Shown: positions 33,051 through 41,513 of the stretch, one piece after another
Position numbering within the stretch: position 1 is the stretch's first letter
Layout: each line of letters begins with the position of its first letter
NCBI GenBank assembly: GCA_964645205.1
Contig: CAZYBO010000001.1
Span: forward strand, 372,001-436,000
Reading direction: 5' to 3'
Origin: CAZYBO01 sp964645205
GTDB taxonomy: Bacteria > Pseudomonadota > Alphaproteobacteria > Rickettsiales > SXRF01
Length of the DNA stretch: 64,000 nt
Program-made: the position numbers and the translations under genes
The notes under the pieces: generated by a model
Seen by the model: the letters and a program-made list of their open reading frames with translations, nothing else
Database searches by the model: none
Told to the model about the DNA's origin: nothing

Positions 33051-33611
33051 CTACTTCTTCTTTTTCTTAGGCGCGGGCTTGGCAAGTTTTGCTTTTACCG
33101 CCGCCTTACCTTTACCTTTGGCAGGTTTCGGCTTGCTGGATTTTTTATCGCTCTCCTCGTCCTCTTCCTCATCTTCTTCGAGGACTTCCTCAACATCGTC
33201 GATCAGGTCGCCTTCCTTGAGCGCGATGTCCTCATCGATCTCTTCATCGTCGCCATCCTCTTCAATATCTTCTAGCTCTTCGATGGTTTCAATATCATCC
33301 ATTTCTTCAATTTCTTCGATTTCCTCATCGCTATCGACCTCGATGTCCTCGAACTCCTCAAGATCCACGCCCTCAATTTCCTTGATAGGTTTCTTAGGCT
33401 TGGCCAGCGGTTTGGCTTTGGCGGGCGCAGGCGCGGCTTTCGCCTTGGCTTCTGCGGCTGCTTTGCCGCGTCCACGGCGTTGTTTAACCGGCGCGTTGAT
33501 GTCGTAGACAAATCCGCATTTCGGACAGGCGGACGGATTTTTCCCGAGGTCGTAATAAGGGTTAGTGCAGTTGGGACAATGCCGTTTTAATCCCCAAGCC
33601 GATTTTGTCAC
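33051..33611 (-). CDS. TIGR02300 (FYDLN acid) family protein
   Basis: Alphaproteobacterial zinc-ribbon protein of unknown function. The N-terminus has two CxxC pairs (HCPNC and ACPKC) flanking the family motif, here YYDLGK. The middle is a Lys/Ala/Pro stretch, and residues 85-145 are almost entirely Asp, Glu and Ile. A basic lysine-rich tail ends the protein. The two low-complexity halves make it strongly bipolar in charge. Confidence 0.9.
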   Translation of the reverse strand: MTKSAWGLKRHCPNCTNPYYDLGKNPSACPKCGFVYDINAPVKQRRGRGKAAAEAKAKAAPAPAKAKPLAKPKKPIKEIEGVDLEEFEDIEVDSDEEIEEIEEMDDIETIEELEDIEEDGDDEEIDEDIALKEGDLIDDVEEVLEEDEEEDEESDKKSSKPKPAKGKGKAAVKAKLAKPAPKKKKK

Positions 33612-33711
33612 TGGTCAACCTCCACGAATTTTCTTATACAGGTCAGACTTTCTGCCTGATTTAATGTTGTTGTCAATGCAAGAACGTCTTAGATTTTGCA
33701 ACATAAATCTA

Positions 33712-33739
33712 TTGAAATCTAAGTTAACCGTCCCCAGAT
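33712..33739 (+). promoter_or_regulatory. Sigma-32-type promoter of grpE
   Basis: TTGAAA (33712-33717), 14 bases, CCCCAGAT (33732-33739), close to the consensus CTTGAAA-N11-16-CCCCATNT. The predicted start is about 30 bases before the ATG. Confidence 0.55.
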
Positions 33740-33778
33740 AGAGGATGGATTACTCTAACCATCAAGGATCGAGCCTCC

Positions 33779-34369
33779 ATGAATCCCGCCAATACCCCAG
33801 CAAACGACCCGCTTCCCGAAGATATGACCGACGCCGATACGCAAGCCCCCGAGCATGAGGATCCACTTCTGGAAAAGATTCGCCTTCTGGAGGAAGAAAA
33901 CGCCACCCTGCGCGAACAGCGCATACGCGCGCTTGCCGAAGCCGACAATATCCGCAAGCGCGCCCAGCGCGACCTTGAAGAATCCGCGAAATACGCCGTC
34001 ACCGGCTTTGCCCGCGACATGGTGAGCGTACTGGAGAATTTGATACGCGCCTCCGAAAGCATCCCTGCCGATGTCAGCGCTGCGAACGAATTGCTGAAAA
34101 CGCTGGGCGAAGGCGTCAACCTCACCTTGCAGGAACTGCTCAATATATTCGAGCGCTACGGCATTAAGCGCATCGACCCCATGAACCAGAAATTCGATCA
34201 TAATTTCCATCAGGCCGTCGTGCAGGTGGAAAGCGCTGATGTTCCGCCCGGCACTGTCATTCAGGTTGTGCAGGCCGGTTACGTTATCCACGACCGCCTG
34301 TTGCGCCCTGCGATGGTCGCCGTATCCAAACCAGGTGAAGCGCCGAAAAAGGTTGATACTACCGCGTGA
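33779..34369 (+). CDS. grpE: Nucleotide exchange factor GrpE
   Basis: Co-chaperone that releases ADP from DnaK. The N-terminal region is acidic and Pro-rich, then a long coiled coil (IRLLEEENATLREQRIRAL) and the head domain with GVNLTLQELLNIFERYGI and VVQAGYVIHDRLLRPAMVAV. Length is 196 aa. It has its own heat-shock-type promoter. dnaK and dnaJ are not beside it. Confidence 0.95.
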   Translation: MNPANTPANDPLPEDMTDADTQAPEHEDPLLEKIRLLEEENATLREQRIRALAEADNIRKRAQRDLEESAKYAVTGFARDMVSVLENLIRASESIPADVSAANELLKTLGEGVNLTLQELLNIFERYGIKRIDPMNQKFDHNFHQAVVQVESADVPPGTVIQVVQAGYVIHDRLLRPAMVAVSKPGEAPKKVDTTA

Positions 34370-34387
34370 TCGCCTTACTGTTCCTTT

Positions 34388-34418
34388 CGTTCCCTTTTCC
34401 ATGGGAGGGAGAGGAACG
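34388..34418 (+). promoter_or_regulatory. Hairpin between grpE and ftsX
   Basis: CGTTCC (34388-34393) pairs with GGAACG (34413-34418), extendable with wobble pairs. No T-run follows, so this is a possible processing or attenuation structure rather than a clear terminator. Confidence 0.35.
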
Positions 34419-34440
34419 ACATTTGATACAGGGGCATTGA

Positions 34441-35325
34441 TTGCGGTTATTTTTCAAGCAACCCGATATTTCCTTCGCCGGGGATGAAGCGCACACCTTC
34501 CTGCCCTGGCTGGTGGGCATCATGGCGGGGCTTACCGCCTTTTTGTTGTGCCTCGGCATCACCGTAAACCACTGGGTGGTAAACCGCGAAAGCAGCTACT
34601 CCAACAGTTTCGCCGTCAGCATCCCCGCCGAATTCGCCGACCAGAAGGAAACCATCGCGCGGCAACGCGAAATTCTGGAAAAAACGGAAGGCGTAGCGCA
34701 GGTTTCGGAAATCCCGCGCGAGAAATTGCAGGATATGCTGAAACCATGGTTGGGCGGACATAACGCCTCTGCCGACCTGCCGTTGCCGGTGGTATTCGAC
34801 GTATCGCTGACTACCTCGGCCGCGTCGGTAAACGTACCCCAACTGCAAAAACGGCTGGCTGCCCTCGCCCCCGGCACCGAGATCGACACGCAGGAACACT
34901 GGGCGCAGGCTTTCACCAGCTTTTCCGATTCCATTAAATATCTGAGCTTCCTGCTTGCCACGCTACTGGTCGGCTCTATGTTCATGACCGTGGCGTTTTC
35001 CTCGCGCGCGTCGCTGAAGCTGCATATGCGTACAGTGTTGTTACTGCATTCCATCGGCGCGGAAGATCGCTACATCACCAACCAGTTCCAGCAGGAAGCC
35101 TTCCGGCTGGTGCTTCCCGCGGCCTTCGCAGGCTGCATGGCCGCCGGTATCGGCTACTGGTGCGTCGGCACGTACATGGCGTCGCTTCGCATTTCGGTAA
35201 TGCCCGCCATCGTCATCACCCAGCCGCATGCGGCGCTGCTTCTGCTCATGCCGTTGCTGTGCGCGTTCACCGCATGGGTTGTCGCGCGCATCGCCATTAC
35301 CACGCAACTGCAAAACACCTTATAG
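34441..35325 (+). CDS. ftsX: Cell-division protein FtsX-like (no ftsE adjacent)
   Basis: Membrane component of the FtsEX complex that activates septal peptidoglycan hydrolases. Four helices are visible: the N-terminal FLPWLVGIMAGLTAFLLCL and three in the C-terminal half. The FtsX motif LLLHSIGAEDRYITNQFQQEA is present. The start is TTG at 34441: an in-frame TGA directly precedes it and no later start keeps helix 1, while AGGGG lies 7 bases upstream. The usual upstream ftsE is missing; grpE lies there instead. Confidence 0.85.
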   Translation: MRLFFKQPDISFAGDEAHTFLPWLVGIMAGLTAFLLCLGITVNHWVVNRESSYSNSFAVSIPAEFADQKETIARQREILEKTEGVAQVSEIPREKLQDMLKPWLGGHNASADLPLPVVFDVSLTTSAASVNVPQLQKRLAALAPGTEIDTQEHWAQAFTSFSDSIKYLSFLLATLLVGSMFMTVAFSSRASLKLHMRTVLLLHSIGAEDRYITNQFQQEAFRLVLPAAFAGCMAAGIGYWCVGTYMASLRISVMPAIVITQPHAALLLLMPLLCAFTAWVVARIAITTQLQNTL

Positions 35326-35328
35326 TGC

Positions 35329-35922
35329 ATGGGCGCCCTGCGTAAACTTCTCGTCAGCGCCGTCACCTGCCTCGCCATATGGCTTACAGGGCTGGTGTGG
35401 TTCGTCGCCCAGATGCCTACGTCCGCCGCATCCTCCGTTGCCAACGCCGACGCCATCGTGGTGCTCACAGGCGGCAAGGGCAGGCTGGAACACGGGCTGC
35501 AACTGCTCACGCAGGGCAAGGCGAAGATGCTGTTTATCAGCGGCGTGGGCAAGGATACGAATATCGGTGACCTCCTTCACCAGGTATCGCCTGAGGTGCG
35601 TAATGCCGCCACACGCCTGCCCGCTTCGGCCATCACGCTGGGTAAGGACGCCGAGAACACGATCGGCAACGCCGAAGAAACCGCGCGCTGGGTATTGAAG
35701 CAGCGCCCGAAAAACATCATCCTCGTTACCGCCAACTACCACATGCCGCGCAGCATCAGCGAGTTCGAGGAGCTTATGCCGCAGCTCACCATTCACCCCG
35801 CGCCCGTGCTGCCCGACGATTTCACCCTCTCCGCATGGTGGCTTTCCGCCGACAGCCGCACGCTCGTCCTGTCGGAATACCACAAATACCTTGCCAGCAA
35901 ATTGCGCCACCTGCTGATATGA
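35329..35922 (+). CDS. YdcF/DUF218 family protein
   Basis: Membrane-anchored protein with one N-terminal helix (about residues 8-28) and a DUF218 domain. Motifs are IVVLTGGKGRLEHGLQLL, LFISGVGKD and ITLGKDAENTIGNAEE, followed by LVTANYHMPRS. The family includes SanA and ElyC, linked to envelope and undecaprenyl-carrier metabolism. It starts 3 bases after ftsX; ftsX-ydcF-plsC is a conserved alphaproteobacterial order. Confidence 0.88.
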   Translation: MGALRKLLVSAVTCLAIWLTGLVWFVAQMPTSAASSVANADAIVVLTGGKGRLEHGLQLLTQGKAKMLFISGVGKDTNIGDLLHQVSPEVRNAATRLPASAITLGKDAENTIGNAEETARWVLKQRPKNIILVTANYHMPRSISEFEELMPQLTIHPAPVLPDDFTLSAWWLSADSRTLVLSEYHKYLASKLRHLLI

Positions 35923-35932
35923 AAGGATACGC

Positions 35933-36655
35933 ATGAACATTTTCCTGCGCTCGCTGCTGTTCAATATCGCGTTTACCGCATGGGCGATGCTGTCTGCGAT
36001 CCTGTTCATGCCGCTTTTTGTGCTCTCCGCGAACGCCTCGCAGCGCGCGGGCAAGCCTTGGGCGCAAGGCTCCCTATGGCTGGCGGAAAAAATCTGCAAC
36101 ATCACCTATGAAGTGCGCGGCGAAGAATATATCGCCCATTCCCCGGTGATTTACGCCAGCAAGCACCAGTCGGCATGGGACACGTTGATTTTCCTCGTCC
36201 TGTTCCGCAACCCCGCCTATGTGCTCAAACGCGAGTTGCTGCGTATCCCGTTGTGGGGCTGGTATCTATGGCGCATGGGCATGATCGCCATCGACCGCTC
36301 CGGCAGCACCAGCAGCATGAAACAGATGATCCGCGATTCCAAGGATGCGCTCTACGCCCGCCGGCCGATCGTCATTTACCCCGAAGGCACGCGCACCGCG
36401 CCGGGCGCAGCGCCGAAATACCATCCCGGCGTCACGGCGCTATACACGCTGTTGCATGTGCCGGTCGTGCCGGTTGCGCTGAACTCCGGCTTCTACTGGG
36501 GCAAGGACGCGTTTCTGAAACGCCCCGGGAAAATCATCATCGAATTCCTGCCGCATATCGAACCGGGCATGAATAAAACTGAATTCGCCAGCCAGCTGGA
36601 GAATACCATAGAAACCGCTTCCCAGCGTTTGCTGGCGGAAGCACAAACCCCTTAA
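35933..36655 (+). CDS. plsC: 1-acyl-sn-glycerol-3-phosphate acyltransferase
   Basis: Makes phosphatidic acid from lysophosphatidic acid. It has an N-terminal membrane helix, the catalytic HX4D motif HQSAWD (His78, Asp83), the substrate-binding YPEGTRTAPGA and a later VPVVPVALNSG strand. Length is 240 aa. It begins 10 bases after the YdcF-like gene. Confidence 0.93.
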   Translation: MNIFLRSLLFNIAFTAWAMLSAILFMPLFVLSANASQRAGKPWAQGSLWLAEKICNITYEVRGEEYIAHSPVIYASKHQSAWDTLIFLVLFRNPAYVLKRELLRIPLWGWYLWRMGMIAIDRSGSTSSMKQMIRDSKDALYARRPIVIYPEGTRTAPGAAPKYHPGVTALYTLLHVPVVPVALNSGFYWGKDAFLKRPGKIIIEFLPHIEPGMNKTEFASQLENTIETASQRLLAEAQTP

Positions 36656-36665
36656 AGGACTCTCC

Positions 36666-37382
36666 ATGCGCCCATCAGGACGGAAACCCGACGAACTGCG
36701 TAAGCTCACGCTGCAAACCAAAGCCAGCCGCCATGCCGAAGGCTCATGCCTCATTTCCTGCGGCAATACGCGCGTATTATGCACCGCCACGGTGGAAAGC
36801 GGCGTACCCCCTTTCCTGCGCAACACCGGTAAGGGTTGGGTAACTGCCGAATATGGCATGTTGCCACGCTCCACTAACAGCCGCATGCCGCGTGAAGCCG
36901 CCAAGGGCAAGCAATCCGGCCGCACGCAGGAAATCCAGCGGTTGATTGGGCGCTCGTTGCGCGCCGTCACCGACCTACAGAAGCTCGGCGAGCGCCAGAT
37001 CATCATCGATTGCGACGTAATCGAAGCCGACGGCGGCACGCGCACCGCCTCCATCACCGGCAGCTACGTGGCATTGCACCTTGCGCTGCAATCGCTGGTA
37101 AAAGCAGGCAAGCTCGATTCCATTCCGCTTACCGCTCAGGTTGCCGCTATTTCCTGCGGCGTGTTCAACGGCAAGCCCGTGCTCGACCTCGACTACGACG
37201 AGGACAGCAACGCCAGCATGGACGCCAATTTTGTCCTCACATCCGACGGACGCATTATCGAAATCCAATGCACCGCCGAAACCGCGCCCGTGGAAGAAAA
37301 AGAATTCCGCCAGCTCCTACTGCTTGGCCGCAAGGGTATCAAAAAACTTGCCGCCGCGCAGCGAAAGGCGCTCGGCTTGTGA
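36666..37382 (+). CDS. rph: Ribonuclease PH
   Basis: Phosphate-dependent 3' exoribonuclease that matures tRNA ends. It is full length (238 aa) with MRPSGRKPDELR at the start and the active-site region LDLDYDEDSNASMDANFVLTS. It is followed by rdgB with a 4-base overlap, a standard pairing. Confidence 0.96.
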   Translation: MRPSGRKPDELRKLTLQTKASRHAEGSCLISCGNTRVLCTATVESGVPPFLRNTGKGWVTAEYGMLPRSTNSRMPREAAKGKQSGRTQEIQRLIGRSLRAVTDLQKLGERQIIIDCDVIEADGGTRTASITGSYVALHLALQSLVKAGKLDSIPLTAQVAAISCGVFNGKPVLDLDYDEDSNASMDANFVLTSDGRIIEIQCTAETAPVEEKEFRQLLLLGRKGIKKLAAAQRKALGL

Positions 37383-37981
37383 TCTTCGCGCAACCGCTGG
37401 TTATCGCCAGCCATAATAGTGGTAAGGTGAAGGAGATACGCGAACTGTTCGCCCCGCTTTCCATCGAGGTACAATCCGCCAGCGACGTAGGCGCCGACGA
37501 ACCGGAAGAAACCGGCAGCACCTTCGCGGAAAACGCCGAGCTGAAAGCGCGTTACGTCGCCGCCTTCTGCGGCCAGCCAACGCTGTCGGACGATTCCGGC
37601 CTTGCAGTTCCCGCGCTCGACGGCGCACCGGGTATTTATTCCGCACGCTGGGCAGGGGCGAATAAGGATTTCTCCCTAGCGTTCGCACGCATCCGGCAGG
37701 AATTGGAAAAACGCGCGCTCGATACGAAAAACATAGATGCTTACTTCATCTGCGCCCTCTGCCTGTGCCTGCCCGGTGGCAAGGTGCACCATTTTGAAGG
37801 CCGCGTGGACGGCACGCTCACCTTCCCGCCACGCGGAGAAAAAGGTTTCGGCTACGACCCCATCTTTATCCCCAAAGGCCGCAGCGTCACCTTCGCCGAG
37901 ATGGAGCCTGACGAAAAACACCGCATCAGCCACCGCGCCGAAGCCTTCGCCAAATTCCTCACTTTTATGAAACGCGCATGA
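37379..37981 (+). CDS. rdgB: XTP/dITP diphosphatase (RdgB/HAM1)
   Basis: House-cleaning pyrophosphatase that removes non-canonical purine triphosphates. The start is GTG at 37379, overlapping the rph stop (GTGA). Key motifs are ASHNSGKVKEI (substrate binding), LSDDSGLAV (catalytic Asp) and FGYDPIF. Length is 200 aa. Confidence 0.94.
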   Translation: MIFAQPLVIASHNSGKVKEIRELFAPLSIEVQSASDVGADEPEETGSTFAENAELKARYVAAFCGQPTLSDDSGLAVPALDGAPGIYSARWAGANKDFSLAFARIRQELEKRALDTKNIDAYFICALCLCLPGGKVHHFEGRVDGTLTFPPRGEKGFGYDPIFIPKGRSVTFAEMEPDEKHRISHRAEAFAKFLTFMKRA

Positions 37982-38123
37982 ATTTCTTCGTATTTGCCGC
38001 ATCACATCATTTTCCCGCTCGTACATGCAGAAAAAACGCTTGATGAAACCGGAAAACTGGCAGACCCTAGGCAGGAACTCACTACGAATTATTATTCTTT
38101 CACCCAGAAACTAGGAGCATGAT

Positions 38124-38732
38124 ATGAAACATCTATTCTTCGCCACTCTCGCTTCCATAGGGCTTTTGACGGCATTACCCGCAATCGCCGCGCCTGAAAA
38201 ATACGAATTCGACAAATCGCACACGCGCATCCTGTTCTTCATCGACCATCTAGGGTACTCCGATACGGTCGGCGAATTCACCGCCTACGACATCGCCCTC
38301 GCCTTCGATGAAAAAGCGCCCGAAACCAGCACGCTCGATGTCACGCTGAAACCAGCAAGCATCCGCACGCCGAGCGAAGCGCTCGACAAGCACTTACAGA
38401 ATGCGGATTTCTTCAACACCGAAAAATTCCCCGACATTCGTTTTGTCAGCACAGCGATTAAAAAAACCGGCGACAATACCGGCGACGTCACCGGCAATCT
38501 GACCATGCTCGGCGTCACCAAGCCTGTCGTGCTGAAAGTAAAATTCAACAAGGGTGACTACCATCCCAAAACCAACATGTTCGTCGCAGGCTTCACCGGC
38601 GAAGCGGTCGTCAAGCGTTCCGAGTTCGGCATGAATTACGGCATCCCGATGGTAGGCGATGACGTGCGCCTGCTGGTTCACACCGAAGCAACCAACCTTG
38701 TGCGCAAAAAGCAGGAAGAAATGAAGAAATAG
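38124..38732 (+). CDS. YceI family periplasmic protein
   Basis: Secreted lipocalin-like protein (signal peptide residues 1-22, ending IAA) of a family that binds isoprenoid chains such as polyprenyl quinones. Typical pattern: YEFDKSHTRILFFIDHLGYS at the start, FPDIRFVST in the middle and RSEFGMNYGIPMVGDDVRL near the end. The thiol-reductase gene starts 9 bases downstream, so they may form one unit. Confidence 0.92.
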   Translation: MKHLFFATLASIGLLTALPAIAAPEKYEFDKSHTRILFFIDHLGYSDTVGEFTAYDIALAFDEKAPETSTLDVTLKPASIRTPSEALDKHLQNADFFNTEKFPDIRFVSTAIKKTGDNTGDVTGNLTMLGVTKPVVLKVKFNKGDYHPKTNMFVAGFTGEAVVKRSEFGMNYGIPMVGDDVRLLVHTEATNLVRKKQEEMKK

Positions 38733-38741
38733 GCAGGGTCT

Positions 38742-40733
38742 ATGCCACGCTTTCTCTTTACCCTTCTTTTTGCACTGCTCTTCTCCGCCCCCGGCATCGC
38801 AGCGGACATCACCCGTGCGACGCTGGTGGCGGATAGTGCAGCCATAACGCCGGGTGAGCCTTTACGCCTCGGCGTGCTGCTGGAATCTCAGGAAGGCTGG
38901 CATACCTACTGGGAAAATCCCGGCGATGCGGGCTTGCCCACCAGCTTCACCTGGACGCTTCCCGAAGGATTTTCCGCTGGCAATATCGACTGGCCGCCGC
39001 CCCTGCGTCTGCAGGAAAGTACGCTTGTGGTGTATGGCTATGACAACCGCGTGTTCCTGCCGGTGACCATCCGCCCGCCCGCCGCGCTGGAGGGCATGCA
39101 GACATTACGCGTCAAAGCGGAATGGCTGGTATGCAAAGACATCTGCATTCCTGAATCGGCAGAGTTGGAGCTCACGCTGCCCACCGGTGAAAAAAGCCCC
39201 TCCGAAGCCGCCTCATTGTTCGAGGAACACGACAAAATCCGCCCTATACCGCTGCAAGCTGGCGCCATCTCGCGGCAAACAACCCTTGCGATTCAACTAC
39301 CGCTGGCCGCCACCGGCATGGCCGACATTGCCTCCGCCTATTTTTTCCCGCGTGAGATCAGCATTTCTTATACCGCGCCGCAAACCTTTACCGTGGAAAA
39401 AGATTCACTGATCCTCATCGCTGAAAAAGCTGAAGGTTTCAGTGCCGACCGCCTCTCCGGGCTGCTTTCCGTAACCTCCGGCAGTGGCGAAAGAAAAACC
39501 TTCGATATACAAGCCGGGCTGACTGTCGAAAAACCCACCGGCGAACCGCAGGAAATGCTATGGTTGTTGCCTGCCTTGCTGTTCGCCGTCCTCGGTGGCG
39601 CGGTGCTGAACCTCATGCCGTGCGTGCTGCCGGTGCTATCGCTAAAAGCCCTCGCTATCGCCAAAAAATCCGGGCGTGAGCGTGCGAAAACCCTGCCGCA
39701 GGGATTGGCGTACACGGCGGGCATCATGCTGTCATTCGGGCTCATCGCCTGCGTATTGATCGTGCTTCAGCAGGCCGGGGAATCCGTCGGCTGGGGCTTC
39801 CAGATGCAGTCGCCCGCCTTCGTCGGGTTCCTTGCCTACCTGTTGTTCCTTGTGGGGTTAAGCCTGTCCGGGTTGTTCCACCTGCCCGTGCTGCTGGGCA
39901 ATGTTGATAATATCGACGAAAATTCCGTCAAAGGCAGTTTCTTCACCGGCGTGCTCGCCACCGCCGTGGCCACACCTTGCACCGCGCCGTTCATGGCCAC
40001 TGCCGTCGGCGTCGCGCTTACGCTTCCGGCATGGCAATCGCTGCTGATTTTCGAGGCGCTTGGTTTCGGGCTGGCGCTGCCGTTCCTGCTCATCAGCCTG
40101 TTTCCCGCCACGCTGCGTTTCCTGCCTAAACCCGGCGCATGGATGGAACGTTTCAAGCACCTGCTCGCATGGCCGATGTATGCGTCCGTGGCGTGGCTCC
40201 TGTGGGTGCTTACCCTGCAAACCGGGCTGGTCGGGCTGCTGACGGTCATCGTCGGGATGATGTTCATCACCCTGTCCATCAGCATTTCCAAACGCAAGGG
40301 ACACCGCAACATCATCCTCACCGCCGCTGCGATCGTCATCCTGACCACCGGGCTTCTGGGCTACGTTTCTTCTCCCGGCGACACGGCGCTGCTGCGCGAA
40401 GGCAGCGTTCCCTACTCAAAAACAAGGCTGGACGAATTGCGCGCCGAGGGAAAACCCGTATTCATCGACGCCACCGCCGCATGGTGCCTCACCTGCCAGC
40501 TTAACGCGCGCGTTGCCATTCATACCGATGCCACGCAAGCACTGTTTAAAACACGCGGCATAACGCTCATGGTAGCCGACTGGACGCGGCGCAATCAGGA
40601 AATCACGGAACTGCTCAACAGCTTCGGCTTCCAAGGCGTACCGCTTTACGTTTACTACCCTGCGAATAACGGCAAGCCGGTCGTGCTACCGCAATTGCTC
40701 ACCGAATCGATCATCGAAGAAAACCTGCGCTAA
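38742..40733 (+). CDS. ScsB/DsbD-type thiol:disulfide interchange protein
   Basis: Moves reducing power from cytosolic thioredoxin to the periplasm. It has a signal peptide, an N-terminal DsbD-alpha-like beta domain with the pair CKDIC (residues about 130-134), and a polytopic core. The core holds the two electron-relay cysteines in LNLMPCVLPVL and ATPCTAPF. A C-terminal thioredoxin domain carries the active site CLTC in AAWCLTCQL. Length (663 aa) and the extended N-terminal domain fit ScsB. Its 3' end overlaps the convergent methyltransferase by 4 bases. Confidence 0.92.
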   Translation: MPRFLFTLLFALLFSAPGIAADITRATLVADSAAITPGEPLRLGVLLESQEGWHTYWENPGDAGLPTSFTWTLPEGFSAGNIDWPPPLRLQESTLVVYGYDNRVFLPVTIRPPAALEGMQTLRVKAEWLVCKDICIPESAELELTLPTGEKSPSEAASLFEEHDKIRPIPLQAGAISRQTTLAIQLPLAATGMADIASAYFFPREISISYTAPQTFTVEKDSLILIAEKAEGFSADRLSGLLSVTSGSGERKTFDIQAGLTVEKPTGEPQEMLWLLPALLFAVLGGAVLNLMPCVLPVLSLKALAIAKKSGRERAKTLPQGLAYTAGIMLSFGLIACVLIVLQQAGESVGWGFQMQSPAFVGFLAYLLFLVGLSLSGLFHLPVLLGNVDNIDENSVKGSFFTGVLATAVATPCTAPFMATAVGVALTLPAWQSLLIFEALGFGLALPFLLISLFPATLRFLPKPGAWMERFKHLLAWPMYASVAWLLWVLTLQTGLVGLLTVIVGMMFITLSISISKRKGHRNIILTAAAIVILTTGLLGYVSSPGDTALLREGSVPYSKTRLDELRAEGKPVFIDATAAWCLTCQLNARVAIHTDATQALFKTRGITLMVADWTRRNQEITELLNSFGFQGVPLYVYYPANNGKPVVLPQLLTESIIEENLR

Positions 40734-41473
40734 CGTTTCTCGAAGCGCGACATGGCAGGCTTCGCCATGGGAATGCGGTAGCCTTTGCGCGCTTCCACCA
40801 CCGGCTGGCGAATCGCCGCGTAAAGCTGTTTCTCTGCCTCCACCAGCAACACCCCACCGATCAGCCGGCAGGCAACCTTCCCGAACGCTTCCACCTTCTG
40901 CGCCGCCCGCCACACAAACCGTGAACGCAACGGCGGCAGGAACAGCGCCGAAGTTGAGCGCATGCAGGTGAACTGGTGCTCGCCCAGCAGGTCGCGCAAT
41001 TGCGTATGACTGAATGTGCGGCCATATCCAAAAGGACTATGCGACGAACGCGCCCATAACCCCAACCGGTTGGGCACCACCGCCAGCAGCCTGCCGCCGG
41101 GCGTAAGCACGCGCCATGCTTCATCGATCATCGCCGAAAGCTGTTCACTGTTCTCCACGCTATGGATCAGCAGCACGCGGTTGACGCTGCTTTCCGCAAG
41201 CGGCAGCACGGATTCGTGCGCGATGAATGCCACGTTATTTCCGGCAGGCGGCCAGTATACCGCGCCCTGTGCAGCGGGCATGCAGGCGATCACCACTTGT
41301 TTCGCATCGAAATACGATTCCATATACGGCGTGGCGTAACCGATACCGAGCAGCGTATCGCCCGCCAGCTCCGGCCACAACTCGCGCAGGCTCGCGGCAA
41401 TCAGCGCGCGCACCTCCGTGCCCAGCGGCGAGGCATAAAATTGGCGGAGGCTGATAACGTCCGGTGCAAACAT
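40730..41473 (-). CDS. Class I SAM-dependent methyltransferase
   Basis: Methyltransferase fold. The motif I region is LLGIGYATPYMES, with Ile/Gly/Tyr in place of the usual (D/E)xGxG. LIHSVENSEQLSAMIDEAWRVLTPGGRLLAVVPN covers motifs II-III. The substrate is unknown. Such genes usually sit next to a glyoxalase gene in alphaproteobacteria; that neighbour is not seen here. Length is 247 aa. Confidence 0.82.
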   Translation of the reverse strand: MFAPDVISLRQFYASPLGTEVRALIAASLRELWPELAGDTLLGIGYATPYMESYFDAKQVVIACMPAAQGAVYWPPAGNNVAFIAHESVLPLAESSVNRVLLIHSVENSEQLSAMIDEAWRVLTPGGRLLAVVPNRLGLWARSSHSPFGYGRTFSHTQLRDLLGEHQFTCMRSTSALFLPPLRSRFVWRAAQKVEAFGKVACRLIGGVLLVEAEKQLYAAIRQPVVEARKGYRIPMAKPAMSRFEKR

Positions 41474-41513
41474 ATTGACTTACCTTCCCTACTCTTCCAA
41501 AGATAACGCCGTT

